Origin: CAVZBW01 sp963778465
GTDB lineage: Bacteria; Actinomycetota; Acidimicrobiia; Acidimicrobiales; RAAP-2
NCBI GenBank assembly: GCA_963778465.1
Contig: CAVZUK010000005.1
Span: forward strand, 26,459 to 90,458
Direction: 5' to 3'
Length of the DNA stretch: 64,000 nt
Positions 1 through 9,630 of this stretch are shown one piece after another. The translations under genes were made by a program, and so were the position numbers. How positions within the stretch are numbered: position 1 is the first letter of the stretch; each line of letters opens with the position of its first letter. The notes under the pieces are model-generated. The model was given only the letters and a program-made list of their open reading frames with translations, did no database searches and was not told the origin of the DNA.

Positions 1-119
1 GGTACGAACGTCGCTCTGTGAGGAGCGTAGGAGCTGGCGGGCATCGCGGTCGAGTATCAATTGGGTTCTGGGGGCACACGAGGTTGACCAGGCTGCATCT
101 GCCTGGCCTGCTCCGATGA

Positions 120-1116
120 CTACATTGGCTTCTGTCCCTCAAGAAGATCTCGGTAGACGCACTCATATTGCCGAGCTACGGTCGACCAAGTCAGCTTCAC
201 CGATAGAGCGACGCCGGCCTGAGCGAACATCTGCCGGCGTCGATGGTCTCGGAGCATGGAGACGAGAGCTTGACCCAGCTCCCGGGTAGGGCATATCACG
301 CCGAGTTTGCCGTCTTGGAGGATCTCTCTGGCACCAGGATTGGGTGTCGCCACGACAGCGGTCCCAGAGGCCAAAGCCTCGAGGTAAGGCATCCCGATCC
401 CTCGTAGCTGCTCGGGAGGCAAACACCCAGGCACGCCGGTAGCGCTCCGCCAAGACGCGATCGCTGAGTGTCCCGAGGAGCTCGACGTTGGGTGCAGGAG
501 GCGCATCCGAGCAGACGATCCACAAGCGCGCTTGGAATCGCCGGAAGTACGTGATCAGCGAAGGCGGCCATTAGGAGCGCCCCTCGCTTTCGCTGATGAT
601 ACGTGCCGACGAACAAGATTGCCGGCCGCGTGTCCTTGGTGCCCGGGTGGAAGACGTCTGGGTCGACGCCGCAAGGAATAGTCTCTGTTACCCACGGTAT
701 GAACCGACGACTAGTGCGAGAAATTGCCACAGAGCGATCCGCTCGGTCAATCCGAGCAGAAACATCCGCAATCGCTCCCTCTCGCTCCTAATGTGCCATG
801 CTTCAGAGAAGCACGAGCCGTAGAGGGTTCTAATGTGTGGGGGAGTCGATCCACGCCGGCGAAAATGGTCGTCGCCGTGAGCATGGTATAGCTCAAATCC
901 AGAGAGCCGGAGTCGGCCCAATGCGATACCCCACTTGAATGTCGGAAGAGAGCCCGTGATTGGTACTTGGACGTGGTCATATAGTGCACCCACAGTCTTC
1001 GAGCATGGGCTATACATAGTGACGCGATGCCCTCTTGATATCATGGCATTGGCGAGACGATGTGCGGCGTATCCGGCTCCTATCTTGCTTCCATTTGGAA
1101 GGTATAGCGAGCTCAT
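120..1116 (-). pseudogene. Frameshifted GT4-type glycosyltransferase
   Basis: Three reading frames together spell one glycosyltransferase-B protein of about 330 residues. The N-terminal part starts at ATG 1116 (MSSLYLPNGS) and has the GT4-like SRGHRVTMYSP strand. A second frame has IPCGVDPDVFHPG and ILFVGTYHQRKRG, typical of the inter-domain region and start of the nucleotide-sugar domain. A third carries VELLGTLSDRVLAERY. The second then returns briefly with CLPSSYEG, and a final frame has GMPYLEALASGTAVVATPNPGA, the usual donor-binding loop. Four shifts, near 715, 525, 423 and 402, are needed to read through. It lies in the less GC-rich left end next to two other broken glycosyltransferases. 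It is either a decaying gene or a stretch of poor sequence; the family call is firm, the substrate unknown. Confidence 0.75.
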
Positions 1117-1335
1117 CGCGATTGATAGGGCCCCCTCCTTGCCACCGGACACGAGTTGCCCTCCGAGCGCGGCGGAGCCGTTCAAGGTAAGTTCGTTCCG
1201 CGATGAGGACTACGCATTTGGAGTACACTATCCCATCAATTTGTTACGGCTTCGTAGGTCTGTTGAGGGCTAGCGTCCCATAGAGGGCGATCTGCGAAGG
1301 AGACGTGGCGTCGTCTGAAGAAGGTCCTAGACCAG

Positions 1336-2408
1336 ATGGAAGAGAAAATATCTGCGCAATCATTGCGGCTGATACAGGTCATCTCTAGCGACAGCTTCGG
1401 GGGTGTGGAGCAATATGTTGCTCGAGTTTCGAGTTCGTTAGCTTCGCGAGGTCACTCAGTAACGGTAATTGGTGGATCGAATGCGGAGATGCAAAGAGCT
1501 CTTGGTGGGGCGCCCATCCAGTTTGTGCCCGCGGATTCAATTGCACAGGCCGCCTTTTCGCTCATCCGTCGGGGTTGGGTCACGAAAGGCGCCGATCTTG
1601 TCCACGCCCACATGGTGGACGCTGAAATTGCTGCCATTGCGACGAAGATGGTGTTGCGGAAGCCTGTATTTGCGACGCTTCACTTTGCTCAAAAGCGCGG
1701 TCGTACACCTGCACGTAGGGAGCTCTTGCAGGGTATGGCGAGGTTCATCGACGTCCAGCTTGCCATAAGCGAGTTTGTGGCGATGGAAAGCGGGCAGGTG
1801 TGCGAAGTACTTCCGTTGGGCGTGCCGGATGTTGGGGGGGGGCGGTCCCTCGTGCCCAACATCGAGATGCGGTCGTGTTGGTGGCTCAACGGTTCGAAAA
1901 GGAAAAGAGGACCGACACGGCACTGGACATCTGGGCATCTTGCGGGCTTGCGAGAGCCGGATGGGAGCTTCACCTCGCGGGGAGTGGATCGGAGGAGAAC
2001 GCCCTTCGAGCTCGGGCTGTGCGGCTCGGTGTCGCCAGCTCGGTTCGGTTCCTTGGGTTTGTTGACGATCTTTCGAAGCGAATGCGATCGGCGAGCATGC
2101 TGATGGCAACGACACCACGTGAAGGGTTTGGGCTTGTGGTTGTGGAGGCAATGGCGGCGGGACTTCCCGTTGTGGCCGTTAATAGCGGAGGGTACAGGGA
2201 AACGTTGAGAGGCTTGGACGCGTATCTGTACAAGCCCGACAATCCGATGCATGCAGCGGAAATTCTTTGGTTCCTCGCCGACAACCCGAGAGAGCGTGAT
2301 AGCTACGCCAACGTGCTATTCAAGCGCTACGCGAGTAGCTATTCCATGGACGCGCACACGTCGCGTCTTGAGCAGATCTATCGGGAAGTCGTGGCAACAA
2401 GGACATAG
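1336..2408 (+). pseudogene. GT4 glycosyltransferase split at a poly-G tract
   Basis: The first frame, from ATG 1336, encodes an N-terminal Rossmann domain (LRLIQVISSDSFGGVEQYVA, then ADLVHAHMVDAEIAA, FATLHFAQKRG and EVLPLGVPDV). It then runs into a run of nine G at 1834-1842. The downstream frame continues with DAVVLVAQRFEKEKRTDTA, SSVRFLGFVDD and the GT4 donor motif REGFGLVVVEAMAAGLPVVA, with Glu residues spaced as in E-x7-E, and stops at 2408. Joined, the two give about 357 residues, a normal GT4 length. One extra G or two fewer G would restore the frame. The gene is divergent from the broken glycosyltransferase at 120-1116. Role: probably adds a sugar to a cell-surface glycan; the sugar is not predictable. 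Confidence 0.75.
1834..1842 (+). repeat. Homopolymer tract of nine G inside a glycosyltransferase
   Basis: Nine consecutive G bases sit exactly where the coding frame of the surrounding glycosyltransferase breaks. Tracts of 7 or 10 G would give a full-length protein. Such tracts are classic slipped-strand sites, but they are also classic sequencing-error sites. Confidence 0.9.
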
Positions 2409-2488
2409 GGGACTCTTCGAGATGCAAGGTCGATGCCTCGTCGGAAGTGGCTCGGGACGGAATAGGCGAATCAAATCCCGATGGCAGG

Positions 2489-3690
2489 TCATGAATGGGG
2501 ATCGCGTGCATGTTCGGACGTTGCTGCTGGCCGTGCAAGGTCTGCACCGAGCGAGACGGAGGCAAGGTAAAGAGCGTGCTGCCGGGTAGCGACCGTCTCC
2601 CACGTGAATCGCTCCACGGACGCCAGTCCGCGTTGGCGTAAGACTTGCCAACGTTCGGGCACGGACGCGAGACCCTCGAGCGCCTTCGCCAGCGACCGCG
2701 GATCGCCAGGTGGGACGAGAATGCCGGCATCGCCTATGACCTCAGGAAGTGCGCCCGTATTGCTTGCCACGATGGGGACGCCCGAGGCCATGGCCTCGAC
2801 GGCGACACGGCAGAACTGCTCATCCCATCGTCGGGTGGGCACGGATGGAATCACAACCACATCGAGCTCGCGGTAGAGGTCCGCCAGCGACCGGTAGTTG
2901 GCGTGACCAACAAACTGTACTCTGCCCTCGATGGAAAGAGACTGGGCGAGCTCCTTCAGTCCCTCTGCCTCGGGACCGTCACCGACGATCACGGCACTCA
3001 CGCCTGGGAGAGGGACGATCGCTTGTAGGAGGACGGGTATCCCCTTGTGCGGATGCAGTCGGCCTACATAGCCGAGGCGAAGGTGGTCGAATGTCGGCGG
3101 CCGCCGATCCAAAGGTGCGAAATCGGTGAGATCGACCCCGAGAGGCAGTGTGACGGGGACAGGCCTGCAGCCCCTTGCGCTCCAAGATCTCCCCAGCTCG
3201 GTCGTTGCACGGATACGCGCCCGCAGGCATGGCGGAGACACCATCGTTCGATCCAGCGGAAGGGCGGTGGGTAGTGTTTGTCAATATTCTGCGCCGAATA
3301 CACAACGTAGGGCACGCTCTGACGGGATAGCTTTCGCAGAACGAGGATCTCCGCCATTGCGAGGCTGCACGGCTCTTCGTGTATATCTAGGAGATCGAAA
3401 CGGCCTCGCTTTAGCAGGCGCCAAATAGGACGCGGGTCGTAGAGAAAGAGGTTCGGATGGGCGCCGATGGTTCGGCTCGCCGAGACGAAGGCATCCTGCC
3501 CGGCTTCGAAGTCCACGACCGCGCCACCTTCGATCCACCGCTTCGCCGTGATCAGGTGTTCGTCGACACCGAGTCTCCGGAGTGCGCGATCTCGTTTGCG
3601 CCAAGAAGAGACGACGGCGCTGTGGTAGATCCTCAACACCCGAATCCGGTCCTCTGCCTTCGAGGACGCCGCGGACTCGGTGGTCGCCAC
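2489..3690 (-). pseudogene. Frameshifted GT4-type glycosyltransferase
   Basis: A candidate GTG start at 3690 opens a frame with RIRVLRIYHSAVVSSWRKRD, NLFLYDPRPIWRLLKRGRF and YVVYSAQNIDKHYPPPFRW, an N-terminal acceptor domain. A short middle frame (AYPCNDRAGEILERKG) and then a third (TLPLGVDLTDFAP, GYVGRLHPHKGIPVLL, AVIVGDGPEAEGLKEL, FCRVAVEAMASGVPIVASN) complete a GT4 protein of about 400 residues ending at 2489. Two single-base shifts, around 3240 and 3165, are required. The C-terminal half alone is long and intact, so the break looks recent or artefactual. It is transcribed divergently from the two-domain glycosyltransferase at 3735. Confidence 0.75.
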
Positions 3691-3734
3691 GTGGGGAGGA
3701 TAGCCCGACAGGCGGGAACTGAGGTCGGTTCGTA

Positions 3735-5825
3735 ATGGCAGATGTGGACGTGGTGATCGTGTCGCACAACTCGGCAGATCATCTCGGCAAGGCGCTGTCC
3801 GCTCTGCCACGCTGGGCACGCATCGTCGTGGTCGACAATGCGTCGGAGGACGAGAGCCTCGCTGTTGCCGAGGCTGGGGGAGCTCGCTGTCTGGCCAACC
3901 GGGAAAACGTTGGCTTTGCCATTGCGTGCAACCAAGCAGCCACGCTCGGAACGACGTCGTACATCCTCTTCCTCAACCCCGATGCGGTGATCGAGGAGTC
4001 CGATCTGGCGACGTTGGTTCAGGCCATGGAGACTGATTCGCGCTTGGCAGCGGTGACGCCGAAGCTGAACTTTGCCGCTGGGGGCCCACAACGTGTGACG
4101 TGGCCGGTGCCGAGCCTGGCGGGGGCCTGGGCAGAGGCACTGGGAATCTCGCGATGGTTGGGCGGAGTCAGACGGGCGCAAGGGTTTGCCATCGGCGCGT
4201 GCCTACTGGTGCGCCGGGCCGCGTTCGAGGCGATCGGTGGTTTTGATACGCGGTACTGGCTCTATGGAGAGGATGCCGACCTCTGCCGCCGGTTCCAGAA
4301 AGCAGGGTGGGCGATCGGCTCGATCGACGAATCGACGGCGATCCATGTTGGAGGGGCGAGCGCAAATTCCGACAGTACGCTCGTCTTTGAACACTTCAAC
4401 AGGGGTTCTGAGCGTGTCGTGGCCGATGCTGAGGGTACGTGGGCGCTCGTCGGCTTCCGACTAGCAAATCTGTTCGGTTCGCTCGTTCGGAGCGTCATGC
4501 CCGGCTCGGTCAACCGTCGAAAGCTGCACCGTCGTCGAATGGCGCGGTTGGGCAGGGTCCTTCTGCACAGCCCCGGGAGGATTGGCATGGAGAGCCCGGC
4601 CTCGGCGAGCCCGGAGCACGCACTGGTTGTCTGCTCCCTCGAAGCGTGGGACGAGGTTTGGCGCAGGAACCAGTTCTTTGTAGAAGGCCTGCTGGGCCGA
4701 GACCCCCTCCTTCGCGTCCTCTTCGTCGAACCCCCTTTCGACTACCTGCTGAAGTTGCGCTCTGGTCGGCCAACGGGCCGTAAGAGGGGTATTCGATCGG
4801 CGCGGGGAGATGGCCGCCTGCTCCTCTTCCAACCATCAAAGTACCTTCCAAGGGTGCTTGGCGAAGCCGCCGATCGCTCGTTGCGGCGGCAGGTGCGCTT
4901 GGCCTCCCGGCGAGTCGGTTTCGACGAGCCCACCCTGTGGATCAACGATGCCAGCTATGCCCGGTTGATGCAGGAGAGCGACTGGGCGACGGTCTACGAC
5001 ATTACGGACGACTGGCTGCACTCGTCGATGCCGGATCGGGCCCGAGCACGACTTCGTGGAAACGAGACGATGCTCCTGGAGGGCGCTGGGGCAGTCGTCG
5101 CGTGTTCCACGGACCTGGTGCAGAGCCGAGCGGATCAGCGGGATGACGTGCAACTGATCGGAAACGGAGTCGATATCGGGCACTTTGGTCGACCGGCGCA
5201 AAGGCCTCAGGACCTCCCAGACTCCCCGGTAGCCGTATATGTGGGCACGTTGCACGAGGACCGCCTGGATGTCGATCTTGTGGAAGAGCTGGCTTCGGAA
5301 ATGCCCGACCTCACGGTTGTGTTGGTCGGACCCAATTGCCTGTCTGAGGCGTCGGTCCGTCGCCTCCGACAGCGGCATAACGTGCGATTGACGGGTACCC
5401 GCCCTCATGCGGACATTCCGGGTTATATGCAACATGCAGATGTGATAATCGTGCCGCACGTAGTGACTCCTTTTACGGAGAGTCTGGACCCCATCAAGGG
5501 CTATGAATGCCAAGTTGTGGGCCGTCCCACGGTTGCCACGCCCGTCGCCGGCTTTCGTGGCTTGGCATCTCCCGTCAGGGTCGTTCCACGGGAACTCTTC
5601 TGCGCGGAGGTTCGCAAGGCGCTGGCGGCTCCGGCGCCGCGATCTCGTGAGGTCCGGACTGACGTACCCGGATGGAACGAGCGTGTCCGGGAGTTCGCAA
5701 CATGCGCTCGAGCGAGCTCGACGGGCGTCCCGGCCGAGTCCGAGTCGTTTACCTCGACCACTGTGGGCAGCTATCGGGAGCGGAGATCTCCCTCGTCGGC
5801 CTCATTGGGGCGTCATCGAACGTAG
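3735..5825 (+). CDS. Two-domain glycosyltransferase: GT2 fused to GT4-like domain
   Basis: The product has 696 residues. Residues 1-250 form a GT-A family-2 domain of the rhamnosyltransferase (WbbL-like) type: VVIVSHNS near 6-13, VVVDNASEDE at 31-40, the metal/sugar-binding NPD at 81-83, and the ED pair in WLYGEDADLCRR near 179. Residues from about 285 are a separate GT-B-like domain (ALVVCSLEAWDEVW, VAYGTL-type strand AVYVGTLHEDRLDV, ADVIIVPHV, DPIKGYECQVVGRPTVATPV). Such double enzymes often add two sugars in succession to a lipid-linked glycan at the inner membrane. The last 40 residues run 124 bases into the next glycosyltransferase and look unconstrained, so the true C-terminus may differ by a small shift. 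Confidence 0.8.
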   Translation: MADVDVVIVSHNSADHLGKALSALPRWARIVVVDNASEDESLAVAEAGGARCLANRENVGFAIACNQAATLGTTSYILFLNPDAVIEESDLATLVQAMETDSRLAAVTPKLNFAAGGPQRVTWPVPSLAGAWAEALGISRWLGGVRRAQGFAIGACLLVRRAAFEAIGGFDTRYWLYGEDADLCRRFQKAGWAIGSIDESTAIHVGGASANSDSTLVFEHFNRGSERVVADAEGTWALVGFRLANLFGSLVRSVMPGSVNRRKLHRRRMARLGRVLLHSPGRIGMESPASASPEHALVVCSLEAWDEVWRRNQFFVEGLLGRDPLLRVLFVEPPFDYLLKLRSGRPTGRKRGIRSARGDGRLLLFQPSKYLPRVLGEAADRSLRRQVRLASRRVGFDEPTLWINDASYARLMQESDWATVYDITDDWLHSSMPDRARARLRGNETMLLEGAGAVVACSTDLVQSRADQRDDVQLIGNGVDIGHFGRPAQRPQDLPDSPVAVYVGTLHEDRLDVDLVEELASEMPDLTVVLVGPNCLSEASVRRLRQRHNVRLTGTRPHADIPGYMQHADVIIVPHVVTPFTESLDPIKGYECQVVGRPTVATPVAGFRGLASPVRVVPRELFCAEVRKALAAPAPRSREVRTDVPGWNERVREFATCARASSTGVPAESESFTSTTVGSYRERRSPSSASLGRHRT

Positions 5826-6898
5826 CGGCCCACGTGATCCTCGGGGAACCGGGCCCCCTCGAGGCTCGACTTGCGGGGGTGGGCGCAAGGGTCGAGATCT
5901 TGGAGCTCGACTCCCGGTTGAGCGCCGCTCGTCGGACTGAGCGCTTGTTCGGCGTGTCCGGAGTGAAGCTGACCGGTGTACTCCTCCGGTACGTTGCCCG
6001 GCTCCGAAAGAGATTGCTCGAGGAACGTCCTGACGTGGTCCACACCACGTCGCTCAAGGCAGCGATCTACGGTGGCCTTGCGGGACGGCTCGCCGGCATC
6101 CCGGTCGTGTGGGGGATCGCGGATCGGATGGCGCCGGACTACCTGCGTCCGACGACAATTCGAGGGATGCGGATGCTCGCACGGGTCTTGCCGAGTGCCA
6201 TCGTCGTCAATTCGGAGGCGAGCCGTGAGGCACTCCCGGGACTGAAGACCACGGAGATCAACCCGCCGGTCCGACTCCCCACGGCAAGACATCGTCCCGT
6301 GGAGAAGGGAGTGCGCGGACCGCTTCGATTCGTCATGGTCGGTCGGATCACACCGTGGAAGGGGCAACGTCTCTTTATCGAAGCCTTCGCCAGGGCCTTT
6401 CCGGACGGTGGCGAGAGAGTGCTGATCGCCGGCTCGGCGATGTTTGGAGAAGAGGAGTACCTGAAGGAGCTACACGAGATCGTGGACCGGCATGGGCTCG
6501 ACGGACGGGTCGAGTTCCTGGGCTTCGTAGAGGACACCGAGGAGCTGCTGGCGTCGTGCGACGTCGTCGTCCATGCTTCCGTCATACCGGAACCCTTTGG
6601 CCGAGTCGTGGTCGAGGGTATGGCGGCCGGGCGACCGGTCATTGCGGCGAACGCCGGCGGGCCCGCGGAGATCATCACGGATGAGGTGGATGGCCTGTTG
6701 TTCGAGCCGAGGAACGTCGACGACTTGGCTCGCGCACTCACGCGCACCGCTCGGGATCCAAGTCTGCGTGAGCGGTTAGGCCGGGCTGGGATGCGGCGTG
6801 CGCAGGACTTCCGCCCAGAGGCAGTCGCCGATGCGTACGAGGAGGTCTACCGAGCCGTCGTGACCACTCGAAGGACGTCACGTTCGCCGGGGAGATAG
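5702..6898 (+). CDS. GT4 family glycosyltransferase
   Basis: The product has 398 residues from ATG 5702; an earlier in-frame ATG at 5672 is possible but lies deep in the preceding gene. The N-terminal domain begins RVVYLDHCGQLSGAE with the Gly-rich acceptor loop. The C-terminal domain shows FVMVGRITPWKGQRLF (start of the donor half), RVEFLGFVEDTEELL, and EPFGRVVVEGMAAGRPVIA near residue 296, the E-x7-E signature of retaining GT4 enzymes. It is intact, unlike four neighbouring glycosyltransferases. It belongs to the exopolysaccharide group and is followed after 4 bases by a YdcF-like gene. Donor and acceptor are unknown. Confidence 0.87.
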   Translation: MRSSELDGRPGRVRVVYLDHCGQLSGAEISLVGLIGASSNVAAHVILGEPGPLEARLAGVGARVEILELDSRLSAARRTERLFGVSGVKLTGVLLRYVARLRKRLLEERPDVVHTTSLKAAIYGGLAGRLAGIPVVWGIADRMAPDYLRPTTIRGMRMLARVLPSAIVVNSEASREALPGLKTTEINPPVRLPTARHRPVEKGVRGPLRFVMVGRITPWKGQRLFIEAFARAFPDGGERVLIAGSAMFGEEEYLKELHEIVDRHGLDGRVEFLGFVEDTEELLASCDVVVHASVIPEPFGRVVVEGMAAGRPVIAANAGGPAEIITDEVDGLLFEPRNVDDLARALTRTARDPSLRERLGRAGMRRAQDFRPEAVADAYEEVYRAVVTTRRTSRSPGR

Positions 6899-6902
6899 AG
6901 GC

Positions 6903-7508
6903 GTGCGGCAAGCGCGCCATGCGAGGCACTCTGGACTCGGCGTTCACCGCTCTCAGACGGGTCGCCAGTCTACGAGGCGGACGTACTCCTGGAGGTGGTG
7001 GGCCCTGCTATTGGTGAGTGTGGTGACGTCGCTCGCGGTGGCAGTTGTGGTGATGTCGATACCACTCTTCGTCGCACCGGCGAGCGACGGGCCTCAACGG
7101 GCCGACGCCGTGGTGGTCTTCGCAGGATCCGGCGATCGCGTCCAGGAAGGCCTGAGGTTGGTCCGGGAGGACTATGCGCCCCACCTGTTGTTGTCTGACG
7201 CTGGGCTGCCGCGATGTCCGCAGGCAGGGCCCGCGGTTGTCGTGACCTGCTTCACGCCGAATCCCTTCAGCACGCAGGGAGAGGCAGAATTCGTCGCAGC
7301 CGAAGCGAAACGGGAAGGGTGGCATCGGATCCTTGTGGTCGTCGGCACGCCACAGATCACCAGAGCGAGAGTCCGAGTCGACAGGTGCTATTCGGGTCAG
7401 GCTCTCTACATCGGGGTGAGCCCGGGAGGGGTAGGCAGCTGGCTAGAGAACGTCGGTCATGAGTGGGGAGCTCTCGCCGAGGCGCTGGTCCTCCAGACGT
7501 CCTGTTGA
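6903..7508 (+). CDS. YdcF/DUF218-like membrane-anchored protein
   Basis: The product has 201 residues from a GTG start. A basic N-terminus (about 30 residues) precedes one transmembrane helix at roughly 31-53 (WWALLLVSVVTSLAVAVVVM). A DUF218-like fold follows: ADAVVVFAGSGDRVQEGLRLV, the Asp-containing HLLLSDAG, STQGEAEFVAAEAKREGW and RILVVVGTPQITRARVRVDRCY. The family (SanA/YdcF/ElyC) is linked to cell-envelope polymer metabolism. Placement at the end of a glycosyltransferase run, convergent with the DUF4012 gene, supports an envelope polysaccharide role. The biochemical activity is unknown. Confidence 0.75.
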   Translation: MRQARHARHSGLGVHRSQTGRQSTRRTYSWRWWALLLVSVVTSLAVAVVVMSIPLFVAPASDGPQRADAVVVFAGSGDRVQEGLRLVREDYAPHLLLSDAGLPRCPQAGPAVVVTCFTPNPFSTQGEAEFVAAEAKREGWHRILVVVGTPQITRARVRVDRCYSGQALYIGVSPGGVGSWLENVGHEWGALAEALVLQTSC

Positions 7509-7511
7509 CGA

Positions 7512-9572
7512 CTAGCGGTGAGCGTTCCAGGTGTAGTCGAGGGTCTTGTCCCAGGTCGTCTGCGTGGAGGGTGGCCCGGAGATCGTCCAGCCCGAGCCGC
7601 TGACCTTGACGGACAGCTGATCGGGCGTCAGGCGGGGTTGCGGCACGAACACGAGGTGCAACTGGCCGTCTTGCACGGCGTCGGGGATCTGGGTGAAGAA
7701 CTGGACCGTGTTGGTCTGCTGCGGCATGACGTCCTCGCTGCTCTGGAGTAGCGAGAGGCCCGACTCCCTGACGCTCCCGTACTGGATGGAACGTCGGGGT
7801 CCCCAGAGGAAGATGCGCCCGTCGTACTCGCCGGGGACCGTCGTATTGATGCCGTCGGGACCGAGCTGGTACGAGGGGGCTTGGTTGGCGGGCGCCGTGT
7901 TCTTGGTCGTGATGGTCGTCTGGATCTGGGCGTCACCGGCCGCGGTGAGCGTGACGGCCTCGGAGACGGACACCGTCGTGTAGTAGTCCATCTTGCTCGC
8001 CCCCCCGTTCTCGACCGCAACGTGGAACGTCCGGGACGGATCCTGGTTGTCGACGGCCCCCGAGGCGCCGAATTTGGCGATGGTCGATTCGTTCGACGAG
8101 ACGGAGTCCCAGGCGAGCAGATGGCGACCGGCCGCATCCTTGGCGAGCGCATTGGCGAGGGCGGCCACGTCGACGTGCGACTGCTGCATCTTGTCGAACA
8201 CCGCCTTGGCCACCGACGACAGGAGGTCTTGGCGCTCCACCTGGGACGACTGCGGGGGTAGTCCTTGGTAGAGGTCGTGCAGCACGATCGTGGCGAGGTT
8301 GGAGGAGGTGACGGGTTCCCCGATCCCGGGCACCGTCACCGGCCCGACGAGTTCCAGGAGCCGGGCGAGCCCCGGGACGTCCAGTGCGAGGACGCCGTCC
8401 ACGTGCTGCCCCGTCGCCTGGGCGTACATCGTGGCGACGTCTCGGCCCGTCCAGGGGAAGTCGGCCGTCGCGTTGGTCGACTGCCAGACCTGCGTGGGCT
8501 CCCAGTCTCCGAAGACGGCCCGCATGCCCGGCGACATGGGAACCGGCGCCGGGCTCGACAGCGTGAGGTTGCCGACCGATGACGCCGAGCCGACCTGGAA
8601 CGTCCCGTTGTCGGTCGTGACGAGTGCATAGGACAGGATCGCCCCCTGATCGCGCATCTCGGCGTTGTTCTGGGCGGCGAGGTAGTAGGTCCGCGGTCCG
8701 TTGGCACCGAGGAAGGTGAGCGCGTAGTTGCTGAGCTGGCTGCCGTCGCTGAGGAGGCCCGTGAGGTGAGCGTCCTGCCGGTCGAATTGGGACAGCGCGT
8801 GCGCGAGCGGTGGCAGCAGCGGCAAGAGGCCGCCGGACTGCTCCGACAGGGGGGCCATCTGGTCGTGCGCGGTCACGAGCTGCGCGTGCAATTGCCGCAG
8901 CTCGGGGAGCGAGATCGTCGTACCGTGGCTGGCCGACGACAGTCGATTGACCGTCGTGAGCAGCGTCTGCCCGTTGCTGGCGGCCGTACGCAGATCGGCC
9001 AGGAGGTCCATCACCACCTGGCGTTGGGTGTGGAGGTAGGGCAGGCCCCACATGGCCCAAACCCCAGGCGAGACGTTGAGGGTGTGCTGCGCCGCCGCCA
9101 CGTCGGCGTCCAGCTGGGCGATGCGCTGCATGGTCTTGCTCCGGTCCTCGGGAGTGAGCAGCTGGTTGGGATTGTCGGTGATCTCCGAGACGATCTGGCG
9201 CGCCTGGTCCAGGGAGTCCTTCGCCTTGAGGATCGAGTACGCCGCCGAGACGCCCAGGGCGATGGCGAGGAGCACGAGGCAGCCCAGGACGGTGAACAGG
9301 ACGACTCGCCGCCGCCGGCGGTGGCGACGGCCGTGGCCCTGGTGGTGGCCGTGGCCCTCGCGGTGGCCAGGCGAGCGGTGGCTGGGGTTCGGCCGCGGCG
9401 CCAAGCCCTGTGGCAGGGGTAGTCGCCTTCGACGGTGCGGAGGGACGGTCCGGGTGCCCGTTCGCGGACGGCTTCCTCCAGCGGGTCGAGCTGACGGCGG
9501 CGGGTGTGGCCGTGGCGGTGGCCCGTCGCGTGGTGAAAGAAGTGCCGGACGCCGTAACGAACCTCGTGCCAA
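7512..9572 (-). CDS. DUF4012 membrane protein of exopolysaccharide cluster
   Basis: The product has 686 residues in the open frame. Residues 1-89 are a Pro/His/Arg-rich low-complexity segment. Residues 91-112 form one transmembrane helix (VLFTVLGCLVLLAIALGVSA). The rest is a large extracytoplasmic domain matching DUF4012, with the characteristic RTYYLAAQNNAEMRDQGAIL and a YDGRIFLWGP/IQYGSVRESGL region. DUF4012 proteins are common beside actinobacterial polysaccharide genes, but their activity is not established. The start is uncertain: a different frame from ATG 9604 encodes MARYKHRRQRRWHEVRYGVR, which looks like a genuine N-terminus. It would need one shift near 9420 to join the TM segment, and would place the start 26 bases after the BY-kinase stop. 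Confidence 0.75.
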   Translation of the reverse strand: MARGSLRRPALLSPRDGPPPRPHPPPSARPAGGSRPRTGTRTVPPHRRRRLPLPQGLAPRPNPSHRSPGHREGHGHHQGHGRRHRRRRRVVLFTVLGCLVLLAIALGVSAAYSILKAKDSLDQARQIVSEITDNPNQLLTPEDRSKTMQRIAQLDADVAAAQHTLNVSPGVWAMWGLPYLHTQRQVVMDLLADLRTAASNGQTLLTTVNRLSSASHGTTISLPELRQLHAQLVTAHDQMAPLSEQSGGLLPLLPPLAHALSQFDRQDAHLTGLLSDGSQLSNYALTFLGANGPRTYYLAAQNNAEMRDQGAILSYALVTTDNGTFQVGSASSVGNLTLSSPAPVPMSPGMRAVFGDWEPTQVWQSTNATADFPWTGRDVATMYAQATGQHVDGVLALDVPGLARLLELVGPVTVPGIGEPVTSSNLATIVLHDLYQGLPPQSSQVERQDLLSSVAKAVFDKMQQSHVDVAALANALAKDAAGRHLLAWDSVSSNESTIAKFGASGAVDNQDPSRTFHVAVENGGASKMDYYTTVSVSEAVTLTAAGDAQIQTTITTKNTAPANQAPSYQLGPDGINTTVPGEYDGRIFLWGPRRSIQYGSVRESGLSLLQSSEDVMPQQTNTVQFFTQIPDAVQDGQLHLVFVPQPRLTPDQLSVKVSGSGWTISGPPSTQTTWDKTLDYTWNAHR

Positions 9573-9630
9573 CGGCGTTGCCGGCGGTGCTTGTACCGGG
9601 CCACGCCCTACTCGACGACGACGGTGTGCA

